Shown: piece by piece, positions 1-10,999 of the stretch | Numbering within the stretch: the first letter of the stretch is position 1 | Layout: each line of letters opens with the position of its first letter | DNA from: Nectonema munidae | Lineage: Eukaryota; Nematomorpha; Nectonematoida; Nectonematidae | NCBI GenBank assembly: GCA_030549495.1 | Contig: JAUIRK010001047.1 | Coordinates: 62,001-126,000, forward strand | Length of the DNA: 64,000 nucleotides | Reading direction: 5' to 3' | Position numbers and translations under genes: made by a program | Notes under the pieces: model-generated | The model's input: the letters and a program-made list of their open reading frames with translations, nothing else | What the model was told of the DNA's origin: nothing | Databases searched by the model: none

Positions 1-1180
1 TATCCTAAAATCTCACATTTTGAAATATTTTACTACCTCTCCATGATTTATGGAAATGCTTGTTTATCTATTCGTCAGATGCTTTTAAAATTCTTTCTGG
101 TAAATAGTTCACTTCTTTTTTATTGCTAGATTAATTATCCATTTTTTGTCATGATATGAAAGATTTAGGATATCTTTATCTCCAATTCTTTTGTAAAAAT
201 TTTAAAAATATAATTACTCCTACCTGAAAATGTAATAAAAGAAGGAAGGCAGTTGTTTTACTCAATTTTCCTCAAGAAGTAACAAAATCATCTTCTTTTT
301 TAAATGAAAATATGAATATACAAATTTTATACCATATGAATATTAATTGAGTATTTTAAATTCATTGAACAGTTTTTGAAGTATAGGAATATCAAATGTT
401 ATTCTTAATTTAAGCCAATCAATTATATTATATGCTCCCAAAACCAAATCAGGCATTATTTTGCTTGTATATTTTTGCTAAACTATAAAATGTATTTTCA
501 TGCTAAGATAAATATCAAACTATAAGCTAACATTATAATAGAATATCTAACCAAAAATAGATTTCAAAAGTTTTGACGAGACATTCCTGAATATTTCAAA
601 CTTTATAATGAAGAAATAAGGCTTTTGGATTTCGAATTCAAATAAAATATCGATATGTATCACTATTCATATTTCCTTTCACATTTTTACATCACTGAAT
701 TTATATGATCCCATAATATGCGATCGTGAAATTTCGCAATTCCGAACTCTCTTTTGCAAATACCAAGTCTATGTTTACAAAGCTGGTACAATAACGCGAC
801 CATAGTGGCTGGACTTTTGAGGCACACCTATTTTTCCTCGCATAATTTTTTTTATCTATGAGAAATAGTTGCATAATATATATTTTTACTGTATAGTATA
901 TGCGTATATGAATTTCAAAAGACACACCACCTAATCTCAAGGGAAGTGGCTGAGCTTTTGAAGCAACTATTTAAGCTTTTATCCTTAAGTATAATTTTTT
1001 TTACAAACTATTTAATTTGACATAGTTTAAATAGAAAATAAAAGTATATTTTTGTTTTCAGTTAATTTTTAAAAAAAAAGCTCAATTATAACGATTACAA
1101 TTTAACGGCTGAACATTTTCTTTTAATAACAATGTATTAAAAATGAATCTCCATCATGAAAATTCAAATATTTATTTAAG
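1..1180. other. AT-rich intergenic DNA, nothing recognised
   Basis: This stretch is AT-rich, with stop codons in all frames and only short chance reading frames. I see no conserved protein motif, RNA gene or clear repeat in it. Confidence 0.6.
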
Positions 1181-1423
1181 GCGCGAAATCTACTAGACAA
1201 TGCAAAAAATTATCTACCAGTGCTTGAGCCAATAGATGAATCAATCATAAAGGAAGAGAGTTCAAAGGATGATTTCTCTGTGGATCTCCTTTGCACTAAA
1301 GGCAATAAAGAAGATAAACTGTATAGTCAAACATTTCCAGGTGTTTCCATAGAAAATGAAGTTTTATGCGCAATGCTGGAAAGCGAACTCGCAAACTTCG
1401 ATAAAAAACGCCGCGTTTCTTAG
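1181..1423 (+). CDS. possible terminal exon of an unknown host gene
   Basis: A frame of 80 codons follows a plausible splice acceptor (TTTATTTAAG ending at 1180) and ends in TAG at 1421-1423. AATAAA follows at 1441-1446, only 18 nt past the stop. The encoded tail is acidic and polar, with DESIIKEESSKDD near its start and a basic end DKKRRVS. The stretch is visibly richer in G and C, with more varied codons, than its flanks, as real exons are elsewhere in this window. No upstream exon is visible in the window. I do not recognise the protein. It could be the 3' exon of a gene lying to the left, or part of an unrecognised transposon gene. Confidence 0.35.
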   Translation, partial: ARNLLDNAKNYLPVLEPIDESIIKEESSKDDFSVDLLCTKGNKEDKLYSQTFPGVSIENEVLCAMLESELANFDKKRRVS

Positions 1424-1800
1424 ATATAGACTAAAGTCTGAATAAATTATATCATACTCTAAGGTTTACATTTACAATTTGCGGGAAAGATCTTCGCTAC
1501 TATAATAGCTATAACGAAAATCTTATCATTTGTTTCTTGGGTGTTGTAAGGAAAAACGCCTGTTAACATTTATCATAGCGATATTTATTTTGGTCCTAAG
1601 TTTAACTCTATTCAAGTTCGTGATGAGTGTGCTCACTTTGCGATTACACAGATGATTTTCTAAATTTAAGTTTTAATCATGATCCAATTGCAATACCGAT
1701 CGTTAATGACTGTCGTTTGCTTTAATTAAGTGTAAAGAGAACATAGAAAATCTTTTTTAACCTCTGTGTTCTTGTTATTTGGTGCCCGGATATTTCGTCG
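1424..1800. other. non-coding, nothing recognised
   Basis: AT-rich sequence after the candidate poly(A) signal at 1441. I see no frame or motif of note before the LINE fragment. Confidence 0.5.
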
Positions 1801-2330
1801 CATTCACCTCAAGTACATAAGCTAAGCTAAATGGCCATTACCTTTTTAACACATATTTTTAATCCAGCAGTTAATACTAATACGATACCACATATATGGA
1901 AAACTTCAAGAATAATACCAATTTTAAAACCGGGCAAAAAGAAGAACATAAATTCATTATACAGACCTATTTCTCTACTTTCACTAATCGCGAAACTACT
2001 AGAAAAAAGTTATTCTTAAAATCATACAAAACGGCATACCGTACACTAAACACCAACACGGTTTTAAAAAATGCCATTCCACTACTACAGCACTCCAGAT
2101 ACACAACATTATTGCTACCGGTTTTAATAACAAAAAACCTTTCCATCTTACAATTACCACAACACTATCAGCTTTTGACACAATCAAGATTAACTCTCTA
2201 ATTGACAAAATTATAAATAATACCACTATCAACCCACAATACATTCAGTTGTTAGCAAACTACATACAGGGAAGATGATACACATACACCGAATATCTTT
2301 CGAATACTTTCGAGTGCTCTGAACCTATCA
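1801..2330 (+). mobile_element. LINE reverse transcriptase fragment (Jockey/CR1-like)
   Basis: The translation reads IPHIWKTSRIIPILKPGKKK followed by YRPISLLSLIAKLLEK, the RT fingers of Jockey/CR1-type LINEs. After a frame change come HQHGFKKCHSTTTALHNI and an IDKIINNTT..YIQLLANYIQGR stretch, which are the next RT blocks. The catalytic palm motif is not reached. The piece is truncated at both ends and needs at least one frame shift and stops to read through, so it is a dead 5'- and 3'-truncated copy. The exact clade is uncertain. Confidence 0.75.
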
Positions 2331-2692
2331 AAAATATTTTACAAACAATGTGAACTATATAATAATAATAATAATCCATTGTTTCAATATGCATACAATA
2401 AGTAAGCAATGTTTATCACATTGTTTCACCTTGTAGTATTTTTGAGCAAACACATGTTGATGATCCACGAGATTTTTCTCATCTTTTTCTGTCACAGTGA
2501 TTCTATTTCTCTCTGTTTTTGCCTTCCGCTTTCTTTGCTAAAACTCAATCACTCAGCTCTCTTCTCTCATTGAAACTCTTTTCTCTCACCCAAGCTCACT
2601 TCTCTCATTCAAGCTCTCTTCTTTTACTCAAGTTCTCTTCTATTGTTCAAGCTCTCTTCTCTCTAATTTGTATTTAGAGGTAAATTAAAAAT
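2312..2692 (+). repeat. dispersed repeat, copy A (copy B at 28672-29142)
   Basis: This segment matches 28672-29142 in the same orientation: TATAATAATAATCCATT, an AAGTAAGCAATGTTTATCAC block, GAGCAAACACATGTTGATGA, then a long CTCTCTTCTCT-rich stretch and CTAATTTG..TTTAGAG. It seems to begin inside or directly after the LINE fragment. Copy A lacks a 122-bp insertion present in copy B. The element class is unknown. Confidence 0.7.
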
Positions 2693-2937
2693 AATTTTAT
2701 TTTATCTCATTAGAAACTAGTTTTAGCAGAATATATGTTCAATATTTTCAGAACCTTTTTTCATGATACCAAAATTCAGCTATTCAAATTAATCACAGAT
2801 TATTGGTAAAAATTTAGTTCCATCAATACACCAAACATTTTGCAAAAATGAAAATTTGTTTATGTTTTTACCCTCGCATTACATGTCTTTCTGCACTTAC
2901 TCCGAATACATACTCAATGTATTTTATTTATTAATTA

Positions 2938-3060
2938 AGTTGTTGTGACGTTCGCAACCATCCTTTCGGATATCGTGGCCCGCCCAGAATGCTGAGTCCA
3001 GGTCTACCTGGACTCTCCATCCCACTAAACCGGCCCGTTACTGCATAGCTATACCTTGTT
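2938..3060. other. GC-rich island with a perfect 10-bp hairpin
   Basis: About 120 bp of clearly higher GC stands in very AT-rich DNA. It contains GAGTCCAGGT, two bases, then ACCTGGACTC (2994-3015), a perfect inverted repeat. No coding frame, no tRNA A or B box and no TIR is seen. It could be a fragment of an unknown repeat. Confidence 0.4.
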
Positions 3061-3240
3061 ATATATATTATTTTACAATGAGTAAAGTGAATTCGAAAAA
3101 TTGTAAAGAATGAACTAGATTGTTTTGTTATTATTAAATAAAATTCAACTTGACTTTATACTAATTTTCATGCTGATATAGAAGATCTAAATTCATTAGA
3201 AAACTTATATATACAAACTTTTATTCTACTTTTAAAAATT
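3061..3240. other. AT-rich spacer
   Basis: I see nothing in this stretch between the GC-rich island and the first piggyBac-type box. Confidence 0.4.
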
Positions 3241-4017
3241 TTGATTTAACGCCATCTATATTTAAACGATCCCATAAATCGAAATGTACGTACTTGGCAA
3301 AAGGTACTCAACATCCTTCATAAAACTTATGTCAAATTCAGCTTTCCTATTTTTTTTAAGTTAACTATTAAACTGGATAAGAACTAAACTTATCAAGTAC
3401 GTTGGATAACTAAATCTTGCCATTTTATCATCATAAAAATTGAGTTTTTTTGCTTCATATTTTGAGAAAAACTGATTTTCATGTCCGACAATGAGAGAAA
3501 AATAGGGATTCCTTTCTCTCAAAGAAAAGTTTCATTTATATCTTCAACTCTGCCAAGCTGCTCATAATTGCTTGAGTATTAGTCTGCCTCTACTCAATCA
3601 TGAGTTTCTCATGTGAATATTTACCATCAACCCTTAACAAATAATAAACAGTCACACGATTCTCTTTTTATTTTATGCTTGAAGCATGTTATATAATATG
3701 ATTAGAATGCATATAATTCAATATTTATCTACTAGTTGTTTATCCATGGCTTATTTCAAAACAATCCATCGCAGTTTTCATTTCTATCTGCGTTTGCTTT
3801 CTTATTTTGTTTTTAACTCAAGCCAATATTCAATCATAATTATTGGTTCCTTTGTTCTTCGTTATTTCATTGAATTTATAGTTTCATTGCATACAATTCT
3901 GCTTTATTCTCTCCTATTGTTTTTTTCTCGTTTGATCTCGTTCGCTTTCCCATTGCGGTTTCTCCTGTTTTTCTTTCATTTTCCCTCATTGTTTTTCCTC
4001 TTTTTAAAATAGTGTAT

Positions 4018-5577
4018 GTGTTCTTCATCTGTTGAGGTGAGTTTCTCTGACTCCGATGTAAGTTCTTTTTCAAGTTCTGAATCCTCATGTTCAGAGACTA
4101 CAGAAGTTATTGACGATATTTTAGTTGCGCCTGACAAGACTATCTTTTCATGGTAATCAAGTTCTTCAATCTTTGGCAGAACACCTAGAAGAAATATAAG
4201 GAACACTTTAAGAGATCCACCTGGCCCTAAGGGAACAATGAAAAGAACGAAAGACATTTTAGAAATTTTAAATTGTTCTTTGACGTCAATTTGATCACAT
4301 ATATTTATGAGATGACTTCGAACAAGATGGGGAAAAATTACCCGTAAGTTTTTTATGTAGTAAAACTAAATATTTTAGGTCTCCTAAGCCTAAACACTTG
4401 AATTTAAAGACGTTCTATCAAAATTTTCAGATCTTTCATTTGCTTTCATATTTTTCTTCATTACTCTATGTTGGGCAAAACGATGACCAGAAGGTTAAAA
4501 AATCAGATCTCTTTTCTTCTCATGGAAATCCCTTTTTAAAAGCGTGCATAGGCCAAAATATGTTTACACTTATACATATTTTTATTACATTTGATCATAA
4601 AAGTGAAAGGGATAAAAATGATAAGTTAAGTCCAATAAGAAAAATACATGATCATTTTCGTAAGGTTTTTTCATTTTACTGAACACCTTACTCACATCTA
4701 ACTATAGATGAACAACTTGTCAGCTTTAGAGGACGTTGTCCATTGAAAATATATGACCCTAAAAAGCCGGGTCACTATATGGCCTGAAATATTATCATAT
4801 AAACAATGCTGAGTATTATTACTGTTTGATGCCAGAAATTTATATTTCTGGTCTGCTAGACCGTACTTATTTTTCAGCCATAAATATATGTAAAAGGATT
4901 GAAGATACTCAAGTCCCTACTGGATGTGGTATTTTCACAGATAGATTTTTTACCAGCCATGATTTACTAGTTTGGTGTCAAACAAAGGATATAACTATAT
5001 GTGGTACTGTAAACAGAAACAAAAAATTCATCCCAAGGATATTGAAAGCTTATTTTAAGACCTTAAAACTTGCTGAATGCGAAAGTAAAACAGTTTATTC
5101 TGACTATGCCTCTCTTAGTGCTTACATACCTAGGAGACATGACAGAAGAAACCTTAAAGTAGTGTACATATTATCGTCCCAACATAAAAACTATGGGAGA
5201 ACATTCTAAACCTGAAAGTTTACTTTACTACAACAGACATTACTTGTCTTAACACATGGATTTTATCGCGATACAAATTACCCGAAAATTTTCCTAACTC
5301 TAAACAAAGTGGTAGAACTTTTTTTATAAAAAATCTTTGTTTTCGTCTGGCTGAAGAATGCATGAAAGTGAGAGCAACAATTCTTGAACTTCCTATACAA
5401 ATTAAGTTTTTATTACCTTTTTATGGATGTAAAGATGATACGAATGAACAATCAAGTTCAAAAAGAGGGGCTTGCTATGTATGCTTGAGTAAAAGAAATA
5501 AAACAAGAACTTGTTTTAAGTGTTCTCGTTTCATCTGCAAGAACCATTGAAAAACTGCCTGCTCAAGCTGTATATGA
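4018..5577 (+). pseudogene. piggyBac transposase, degenerate (PB1)
   Basis: The N-terminus is Ser/Asp-rich, as in piggyBac transposases. It is followed by SYFSSLLYVGQN, KLSPIRKIHDHF, the catalytic block TIDEQLVSFRGRC with KIYDPKKPGHY, the second catalytic block GIFTDRFFTSHDLLVW, and SDYASLSAYIPRRH. At the C-terminus a cysteine-rich zinc domain reads CYVCLSKRNKT..CFKCSRFICKNH. A 35-bp intron (4344-4378, GTAAGT..TTTTAG) precedes the SPKPKHLNL segment. The gene is broken: a stop after SFY near 4680, a frame change around 4780-4825, a stop and deletion near 5207-5225 that removes the third catalytic Asp segment, and a stop before the last Cys pair. It cannot encode an active enzyme. Confidence 0.85.
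4344..4378 (+). other. short intron in PB1 transposase
   Basis: GTAAGT at 4344 and TTTTAG ending at 4378 interrupt the frame just before SPKPKHLNL. A similar short intron occurs at the same protein position in PB2 (9459-9509, minus). Confidence 0.5.
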
Positions 5578-5939
5578 AAAGTCCTTTTTGATTACGCTTT
5601 TACAAAAAATAAATAAAATTTAATTCTATTTTTTTAAATAGAAGAATTTATTTTTCTTCATATTTTAAAGTGATCGTATACAATATTAGATTAACGCCAT
5701 CTATAATTTTCGTATTAGTTTTGTGAATGTAATCAAAATTTTAAGTACTAATAATAATTTTTTCTTTAATCGATCCACTGGTTACTTTTGGAATTTTACG
5801 TTTACTTCATATGGTTTTCGTTCATTGAATGTTTTCTATAAAATGTAAAAATAGCTGTGTCGCGGAGAAAATGCACGGGGTATGTAGTGCGAGTGTTATA
5901 AAGTATCTAAAAATTGTAATGTTTCTCTCACAGTTAAGA

Positions 5940-7911
5940 TACATAATTTTTTTAATGTGAATGATAAATCCAACACTAAAGAGTTGATTAATCTTAAACT
6001 ATCTCCAACGAAAAATACTTTTCAGTTTACTAGGTTCAAAAAGTGTTTCGATTCTTCTATATTAATTGAATCTTATGACACTATTTCTTTCAATCGTTTC
6101 ATCAAGTATCTTGATATTTACACTGAAACTATTTATATGCAAAATGGTATTCCCAAGAAATCTCTCTTAAAAAATTTTAAACTCAAAAATAAAGTGTCTG
6201 GATTATGTGACTTAGTATTCAAAGTATCCTCTTTATTTGTCTGAACAATTTATAAAAAAAATAGTATATTTTTATTGATTCAATGACTTTCAGAACTAAG
6301 TTGTTTCATTCATATATTAAAACGTGTTATAATTGCTTAAAATATGGTCACACATAAGCTAAAAGCAAAGGTTTCCAGTTGTGTCGTTTTTGTGACTTAA
6401 ATCACAATTCTATGGAATGTAACAATAAGCAAGATAAACATTTTTGCATCTTATACTCGAATAGCAAACTTGAGTTCAATCACGTAGCGAACTCAAAATG
6501 TTGTCATTCTCTTAATAAAATTAGAGTTAATTTGAAAAACCGTGATGAAGATTCTTTGAACTATCATCTCCCTCAACATATAAGTAAATAAGCTGAAATG
6601 ATCTTAATGATATTAGCAATACTATAACGCATACCAAAGATTTTATTACATCGGTTAATGACATTTCTAATATGCTTAACAATCTTTCTAATGCTATTAA
6701 TTTTTCTATAACACCCACTGATTACATTTTTCCTGAGGACACTTTCAAGCTAACTTTTTTGATGAAATTTCTCTCAACATATATTCAATATTAAGAGTCT
6801 TAATGCTAATTTTGATAATTTCCCTATCCATCTGTCATCAGCTATATCTTCTTTTTACTTCATTATTTTAACAGAAATTTGGCAGCCTGCTTAATTTTTA
6901 AAATATGAAATACCAGGATTTTCTTGTGGATTTTTAATTAGGGAGAAACGTGGTGGTGGTCTTGCTATTTTTTTTTATAAAAACTCATTTAGACTTTTAT
7001 TCTGTTATTCAGGCACATCTGGTTTAAATGTTTGTGATTACATGCTCTTAAGATTCTCTATTGATAAATACTCGTTAAATATAGATGTAATATACCGACC
7101 TCCATCGTCCGACATCAATTCTTTTCTTTCATTAACAAACTATCTTTTCTAAAATCTGATACTAAAATCATTATGTGTAGGGATTTTAATATAAATTTCC
7201 AATCCTATCTCAGGGATATTTATTGTAATGAATTATTATATTATCTAGCTTACTCCATTTTGACCTTTACCCTTTAAACCAAACCTACTCATAATTCTGG
7301 CTCCACTATTGACAATGCTTTCATTAACTTCTGCTGCCTATCTAAAACATTTAATGTTTTATCTGATCTCTCAGATCATTTTGCATCTATCATTTGCCTT
7401 TTTTATTTCACTAAAAGATAATCAAATGATTCTGATCCTACTCAAAAATGATCATATTGTAAGCAAAATATAAATAGTTTTCTATTTAGATTATCTAATT
7501 CTGATTTTTCCAAAATTTTTTTGCTCAATAATGTTAACTATGTCTTTGATTTTTTCTTGCATAAATTTATAAAGATTTTTTGTCGATGCTTTCCTCTAAT
7601 AAAAGTGAAATCTCAAAAAAGGCAAATATATGGTTTGATAAACAACTTTTTCGGTACAAAAAACACAAAGAATTTTTATATAAAATGCGCAAAAAAATCT
7701 TAATTTTACAAATACTGTCAGATACAAATCTTTTTTTAAATTTTACAAGTTGCAAATCCAACTATCTAAAACGAAATTTTTCACCAATAGACTTGACAAT
7801 GATGAAAATAATAACATTTGGCAACTTTGAATTGTCTCTTAAATTAAAAAAAAATTTCAATATTCTAAAACTTTTTCTTCATTAACTTTGCACCCATCTA
7901 GTACATCCTTT
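5940..7911 (+). mobile_element. LINE (Jockey/CR1-like), 5' part: ORF1 and endonuclease
   Basis: ORF1 carries gag-like zinc knuckles: CYNCLKYGHT, then CRFCDLNHNSMEC, then CILYSNSKLEFNH (about 6325-6500). From about 6830 an APE-type endonuclease is readable: LTEIW, RGGGLAIFFYKNS, VIYRPPSSDINSF, GSTIDNAFIN and LSDLSDHFASI, the last being the conserved SDH end. Several frame shifts and stops are present, so it is dead. The sequence reaches the linker HPSSTSF and is cut there by the left end of piggyBac PB2. The RT part that should follow appears at 25087. Confidence 0.8.
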
Positions 7912-8139
7912 ATAACCCTCGCTTGACGGACTCAATGCTTTTTCGACGCATCGGTCAGTTATTTAACAATAGCCAAAAATTTAACAAACAAAACTTTTAC
8001 CAAATTTATATGTAAATATAGTAAAAAAAACAAGGAAAATAATGGTAAAATTTGATTTTTCTTAAGATAAGGCAAAAAAATTTATTTTGAATAAAAAGAA
8101 TAAAACTGTACTTTTTTTGAAGATGGCGTTAAAATAAAA

Positions 8140-9780
8140 CTAGCAACAATTTGAGCATAACGTTTTTAAATGATTTTTACACACAGTGACTCCACATTTC
8201 TCACACCTTCTAGCTGTACGGCTTCTCTTCGAAATACATTTTGAGCAAGATGCTCTTTTTGATGATGAAGGCTGATTTTCAGTTGCTTGATCATACCCAT
8301 AATGTGCAAGTAAGTACTTTGTCTCCACCGGTAATTCAGACTGTTGGGCTCTCACTTTCATTGCTTCTTCACATAGATAAAAAGCAAGTCTTTTGATAAA
8401 ATACTTTCTACCACTCTGTTTTGAAGATGGAAATTCATTAGGAGTGTTGAACCTTGCAATTATCCAGGTATTCATGACTGAAATATCCAGATAATTAGAA
8501 AACGCAGCATGTGTCCACTTACGATTAGGTTTATAAGACCTATAAGTTCTTATCATTTTGTTAGCAACGTCTACACCACATTTAGATTCGTTGTAAGCCA
8601 ACAAACTTTCAGGTTTAGAGGCAACATTGCTGATTCTTACATTTTTATGTTGTGAAGATAGAATATATACAGCCTTGAAGTTACGAGTAGCATGCTTTTT
8701 GGGTATATACGCTGATAAAGAAACGTAGTCTGAATAAATTGAAAGACTCTCACATTCTTTTAACTTCAATGTTTTCAAGTGCTTTGGTCTGAATAGTGTT
8801 GGAACGAATCGTCTATTTGATGTAACTGTGCCGCACAAAGACAAGCTTTTTGAGTACACCATACAGCAAGTTGATGACTTGTGAAGAATCTATCGGTATA
8901 GACGCCGCACCCAGTAGGAATATTGCTTTCTTGAATCAATCTTTGGCAGATTTTGAAACTTGGAGAAATAAGCTCTGTCCTCCAAACCGCTAACATATAT
9001 TTCAGGCTTCAAAAAGTAGAAAAACTTTGCATCATTCAGGTGATAAAACTTGATCCCATAGTGACCTGGCTTTTTGGGATCATATATTTTCAGAGAACAA
9101 TTACCTCTGAATGTTACTAATTGCTCATCAATCGTCACAGTGGAGTGTGGTGTCCAATAACAAGAAAAAATACTGAAAAAATGATCATGAATCTTTCGGA
9201 TAGGACTCAATTTATCAGAAGCATCACGTTTTTCCTTGTCATCAAATCGTAAAAAAAACATGGACAAGGATAAACATATCTCGTCCAATAGAAGCTTTCA
9301 AAAATGGAGAACCAGATTTCGAGAATAATTCTGAAACTTTTATTTTTTGATCCCCATTTTGCCCAATATATATCAACGCTCCGAAATAGGATAATAGATG
9401 ATGTAATTTGAACACTTTGTATGAGTGAAGTAGTTGTGCATATTTAGGACACGGGGATCTAAAATTTGGGAAATAATTAAAATCCTATCTAAACAATTAA
9501 AAATCTTACTTATAGTTGGCTTCCATATTGTGCAACGTTTTCGCATAAATGTAGTAAATTAATTCAAAATTAAAAAAGAGTTTGAAGATCGATAAAATGT
9601 CTTTCATATTTTTAGCCAATCCTTTAGGACCAGGAGGTTCCAGAACAATATTTCGAATATTTAAGCTTTCAGGTCTCCCTGCTCCTTGATGTTTCGGGTC
9701 TCTAGTATACTCTGTTGCATCGGGAGCAACTAAAGTTTCATCAAGTAATTCCTCTTCACTTGTGTAAGAAGATATAGAAG
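8140..9780 (-). pseudogene. piggyBac transposase (PB2), few breaks
   Basis: Read on the minus strand. HHLLSYFGALIYIGQN (about 9370) is followed by KLSPIRKIHDHF. Three catalytic Asp blocks are present: TIDEQLVTFRGNC, GVYTDRFFTSHQLAVW and ESKCGVDVANKM. The final zinc domain reads CSKCISKRSRTARRCEKC, then CKNHLKTLCSNCC. The last 240 codons (8140-8862) are open to the TAG stop. Frame changes near 8830 and 8950, and a frame change near 9290, break the rest. A short intron (9459-9509) lies before SPCPKYAQL. All three Asp and the zinc ligands survive, so decay is recent compared with PB1, PB3 and PB4. The N-terminal start was not placed. Confidence 0.85.
9459..9509 (-). other. short intron in PB2 transposase
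   Basis: On the minus strand GTAAGA (9504-9509) and AAATTTTAG (ending at 9459) bound 51 bp between the N-terminal part and SPCPKYAQL. The position matches the 35-bp intron of PB1. Confidence 0.5.
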
Positions 9781-10494
9781 ATAAATGTTTTTAATCGTTT
9801 ATGATCCTTTATTGCTTATTATTCTTGACAAATTGAAGAGAAACGTCATCACAACCCGTATTGATGTTGTTCATAGCTTCATATCTTTTATACAATAAAC
9901 AAATCAATCCCAATAACAAATCTCATTATGACATTGCCAAGTTTATTTATGACACGATATGTGGCATTTCAAATATAAAGATACTATGACGCAAAGAGAT
10001 CAGAAGTGAAGAAGTAAATTACATACATATATAAAATGTTTTTAAAATCGTTTATGATCCTTTATTGCTTATTATTCTTGACAAATTTAAGAGAAACGTC
10101 ATCACAACGCGTATTGATGTTGTTCATAGCTTCATATCTTTTATACAATAAACAAATCAATCCCAATAACAAATCTCATTATGACATTGCCAAGTTTATT
10201 TATGACACGATATGTGGCATTTCAAATATAAAGATACTATGACGCAAATAGATCAGAAGTGAAGAAGTAAATTACATACATATATAAAATGTTTTTAAAA
10301 TCGTTTATGATCCTTTATTGCTTATTATTCTTGACAAATTGAAGACATCACAACGCGTATTGATGTTGTTCATAGCTTCATATCTTTTATACAATAAACA
10401 AATCAATCCCAATAACAAATCTCATCATGACATTGCCAAGTTTATTTATGACACGATATGTGGCATTTCAATTATAAAGATACTATGACGCAAA
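9781..10494. repeat. 253-bp tandem repeat, 2.8 copies, inside PB2
   Basis: The block starting near ATCGTTTATGATCCTTTATT recurs at 9795, 10048 and 10301, a period of 253 bp. Copies are almost identical; the third lacks a few bases (GAGAAACGT) and stops at GACGCAAA. It lies 5' of the transposase and may carry promoter or terminal binding sites. Confidence 0.85.
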
Positions 10495-10999
10495 TTTATC
10501 ACAATTGTTCGATACCTTTCATCATACCATTGCTCAATATTTATGGCATTTGTAATATAAATTTTGTATGATATAATCACCAAAAAAAACAAAGTCCGGT
10601 TAAATAAAGAAAATTTACTTACAAATTAATTTGTGAAAAAGAATGATTTTTCTCAACCGAAAAACTTTTTGATCGTTGCTATATATAAAAATTAATAATT
10701 ATTATGCTAAGTACTATAGTAGCTTTTGAAATAATCTAACTCAAAATTTATTATGTTTTTTATACTAATTTCATAATAATATAGATGGCGTTAAATTAAA
10801 AATTAAAAACTTCCATAGATTTTTTAATATTTAGTTTTTATTTTGTTAAACAACAGAAAAACAACTATTAAATACTAAACTATATTAAAAAAAAATTGTA
10901 ATCGTAATAGATAAGAAAAAAAAATTGGACAAAAATGTCATAGAGTCCGTCATCCGTGTTATATTTTATACGTCCGTCAAGCGAGGGTTAACCAAATCA

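Larger units (their letters stand above)
3246..5912 (+). mobile_element. piggyBac element relic PB1
   Basis: A piggyBac-type transposase (about 4020-5577) is flanked by two same-strand copies of the box TTAACGCCATCTA at 3247 and 5693, which is also present inside PB2 and PB3. A candidate right end lies near 5899-5912, where the minus strand reads TTATAACACTCGCA, similar to the PB2 terminus TTAACCCTCGC. I could not fix the left terminus, so the limits are approximate. It belongs to the same family as PB2 but is more decayed. Confidence 0.6.
7912..10991 (-). mobile_element. piggyBac element PB2, nearly complete
   Basis: The terminal inverted repeats are CCCTCGCTTGACGGAC at 7916-7931 and its reverse complement at 10972-10987. 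The right one is flanked by TTAA (10988-10991) and the left by ATAA (7912-7915), the piggyBac target decayed by one base. The element is 3.08 kb. It carries a minus-strand transposase, two copies of the box AGATGGCGTTAAA at 8113 and 10783 (same orientation), and a 253-bp tandem repeat at 9781-10494. The left flank is LINE sequence, but the right flank is not the continuation of that LINE. Confidence 0.85.

Noticed and set aside
3686-4012. 108-codon frame rich in Phe and Leu
   Set aside because: It reads through T-rich non-coding DNA upstream of the PB1 transposase and has no conserved motif.
9781-10494. CRISPR-like array
   Set aside because: Units are 253 bp and contiguous without spacers, in a eukaryotic transposon.
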